A stretch of 64,000 nt of DNA from Macquaria australasica (taxonomy: Eukaryota > Chordata > Actinopteri > Centrarchiformes > Percichthyidae): assembly GCA_005408345.1 (NCBI GenBank), contig SEMN01000092.1:682001-746000 (forward strand), in the 5' to 3' direction. Below the pieces are notes generated by a model. It was not told the origin of the DNA. It searched no databases and saw nothing but the letters and a program-made list of their open reading frames with translations. Both the position numbers and the translations under genes were made by a program. Below are positions 62,166 to 64,000 of the stretch, piece by piece (the stretch's first letter is position 1; each line of letters starts with the position of its first letter).

Positions 62166-64000
62166 CTTAGACACGTGAATTACAAAGCAACTTCTGTGCT
62201 GTATCTCCTCTGCCTAATTTAGGCTATTATACATCACAATACATAGATAACACGTTGTGATAGTCGGACGCTGCCAACAGAGGAGGCAGTACACAGAGGC
62301 TTGTTGTAACACCAAAGCATTAACTTTGACACCACTGCTTGGGTGGAGTAAGTGTGGAAGAAGTGAGTGGGCCTGGTTATAATATCACTATGCCAATATC
62401 TAAACATAGCCACAAATGTTGAGTTAGGACATTTTGGTTTTAATAACTCATCCTGTACACCATTTTAAACAGATACAGATGATGGAAAACAGAGAGACAA
62501 GGTCACATTCAAATGAACTGCCTGTTAATTACTTTTACATGTTAATGGCTACAAATGTGCAATCTAATCGTATCTGTATCTGCTAAGATAAACCTCGTCT
62601 TTATTATCCTGATTTTTGTCCTGTTTCTTCAGACGCACATAAAGCATGTCTCACAGCCTGGTAAAGCTGCCTCGTTATCTTAAACAGACCGAGCATTCGT
62701 CTTGGTCTCTATTGTTTTGGCTTCATGCACAAAATCAATGGAGCTCATTCATCACATGCTCATTGAAAATAAGCATATTTGTTTGAACATTTGTGAGGAT
62801 TTTCCAGAACAGTCTGAGGCAGAGTAGCAAGATTTATCAAAGCTGTGCAGGCAGTAGATGTTACAGTCATGGTATTTGCTTGCTGAAAAAGCATTATTCT
62901 GTTCCCTTATCTTCACTGTGCATCTGACATGTACAAATCACACACGCATGCAGACACACACACATATATGTGCGAGTAATTAATGCATGCATAGGCACAA
63001 ACACACGCACACACATACACATGTACAACTACTCTCTGTGGTTTCTGTTTCCGTCACAAACAACCAGTGATGGATTGGCCCTTTCCATTTTAAACAGGGA
63101 GAAAACACATGCCCCCGGGGACCCTTGTGTGTGGAAGTACTTTGAAGTGTCCACATTTAATTCTTCTGTATGATAAATGAGAGGAGAGCTGCAGTCGTAG
63201 CCTGTGAGGAAAAGCTCAGCTCGCTCAACGAGGGGAGCGGTAACAAATGTAGCGATAGCTGATAAGCTGACTGTGTCTCTTGCTCTTGCTTGTTGTTCTG
63301 CTCCCTGCAGACCCCCACAGCCAGATAACGAATCCATCCTATCAATCAAACCCATCAATGGCTGGCTGCAGATTAGAGACAGTGATTTTGGGGCTGATTG
63401 GAGGGGAAATGCTGATTACACCTCCCTCTCTCTGATTTGATTACACTCTGCCTGTGTGTTGTCAAGCTCGGCTGCTGAGCTGTAATCACTGGAAGCTAAG
63501 AGCAGAGGCCGTGGCTCCTGAATAGACATGCCACAGACGCAATCGCACCACTAGCTGGCGAGCTGTGACTTTATGACCATTGCTAGGTCATTGGAAAGGC
63601 CTATATCTCACACTGTCAGAGCATCTGTGCATGCTTACTGCACATAGGCCAACACGTGTGCAGACATGCACACATTACACTGAGATAAAGAAAACTCCAG
63701 CTATGAAACCTTTTGTCTCTTTTTTTTTCTCTCCAACTCTTCTTATGTTCATCGCTTCCCATTTCCCTCTTGCTTCTGCTTCTCTCCACTGTTCTGGCCT
63801 ACTTCCATCACAGTGGCAGAGGGTCCTGTGCTGGAGTGCGCACACACACAGTGAGCACAGTGAGCGGAGTCCTAATCTTAGCATTATTTAGCTACTTCAC
63901 CTTTAGAACTGGAGCAGCTTCCAGACAGTCTCTTCCTCAGCCACCTCAGCTTCTTCCAACATACCCATCTATCCTTCTACTCTCTCACCAATCTGCTCAG
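62166..64000. other. End of window, no gene recognised
   Basis: Intron 2 sequence with short CA-rich patches near 62940-63020 and no recognisable exon or bounded mobile element. Confidence 0.5.

Larger units (their letters stand above)
29585..64000 (+). other. pacrg: PACRG intron 2, 5' part (runs off the window)
   Basis: Everything after the exon 2 donor is non-coding as far as I can see. I looked for the expected third exon (frame VEIEKLDYHHYLP and the FFDGL and EMTFPYE boxes) on the + strand and did not find it, so intron 2 is at least 34.4 kb here. It holds a hAT-like fragment near 32 kb, L2 LINE fragments near 38.6 kb (+) and 57.5 kb (-), many microsatellites, and a direct repeat near 62 kb. 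In mammals PACRG also has very long introns, which is consistent. Confidence 0.75.

Noticed and set aside
1..64000. CRISPR arrays, tRNA or rRNA genes, bacterial-type operons, integrated virus genes
   Set aside because: Looked for and not seen. The tRNA-like sequence at about 6.55 kb is the head of a SINE, and no spaced identical repeats or viral protein frames were recognised.

Overview
The window is nuclear DNA of a vertebrate, almost certainly a teleost fish. It is AT-rich, almost gene-free, full of long CA/GT, CT/GA and TA microsatellites, and carries debris of repeat types common in fish (L2-clade LINEs, a tRNA-derived V-SINE-like element, hAT-type and other short inverted-repeat elements). 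The only protein-coding gene I can support is on the + strand: the first two coding exons of PACRG (parkin co-regulated gene, a ciliary inner-junction microtubule protein). I cannot name the species.

Layout. (1) 1-10,080: non-coding DNA upstream of PACRG, with a long CA tract, an L2 3' end, and a 1.6 kb cluster of an inverted-repeat element, a V-SINE-like remnant and a second possible inverted-repeat element. (2) 10,080-10,314: compact PACRG promoter with two X-box-like RFX sites, one additional half-site and a CRE-like hexamer. In other vertebrates PACRG is head-to-head with PRKN (parkin), but I could not recognise PRKN exon 1 on the minus strand. (3) 10,315-10,383: PACRG coding exon 1. (4) 10,384-29,449: intron 1 (19.1 kb), with a 0.6 kb inverted-repeat element and a well-bounded hAT-type MITE. 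(5) 29,450-29,584: PACRG exon 2. (6) 29,585-64,000: start of intron 2, at least 34.4 kb, with two L2 fragments, a hAT-like fragment, microsatellites and a 180-bp-spaced direct repeat. Exon 3 was not found and presumably lies beyond the window.

The two exons join in phase 0 to give 68 codons matching the conserved N-terminal part of PACRG. The RFX-type promoter fits a motile-cilium gene. The rest is intronic or intergenic. I found no operon-like system, CRISPR array, rRNA or tRNA gene, and no convincing new coding system. The longest open frames (up to 233 codons) are low-complexity and unsupported.
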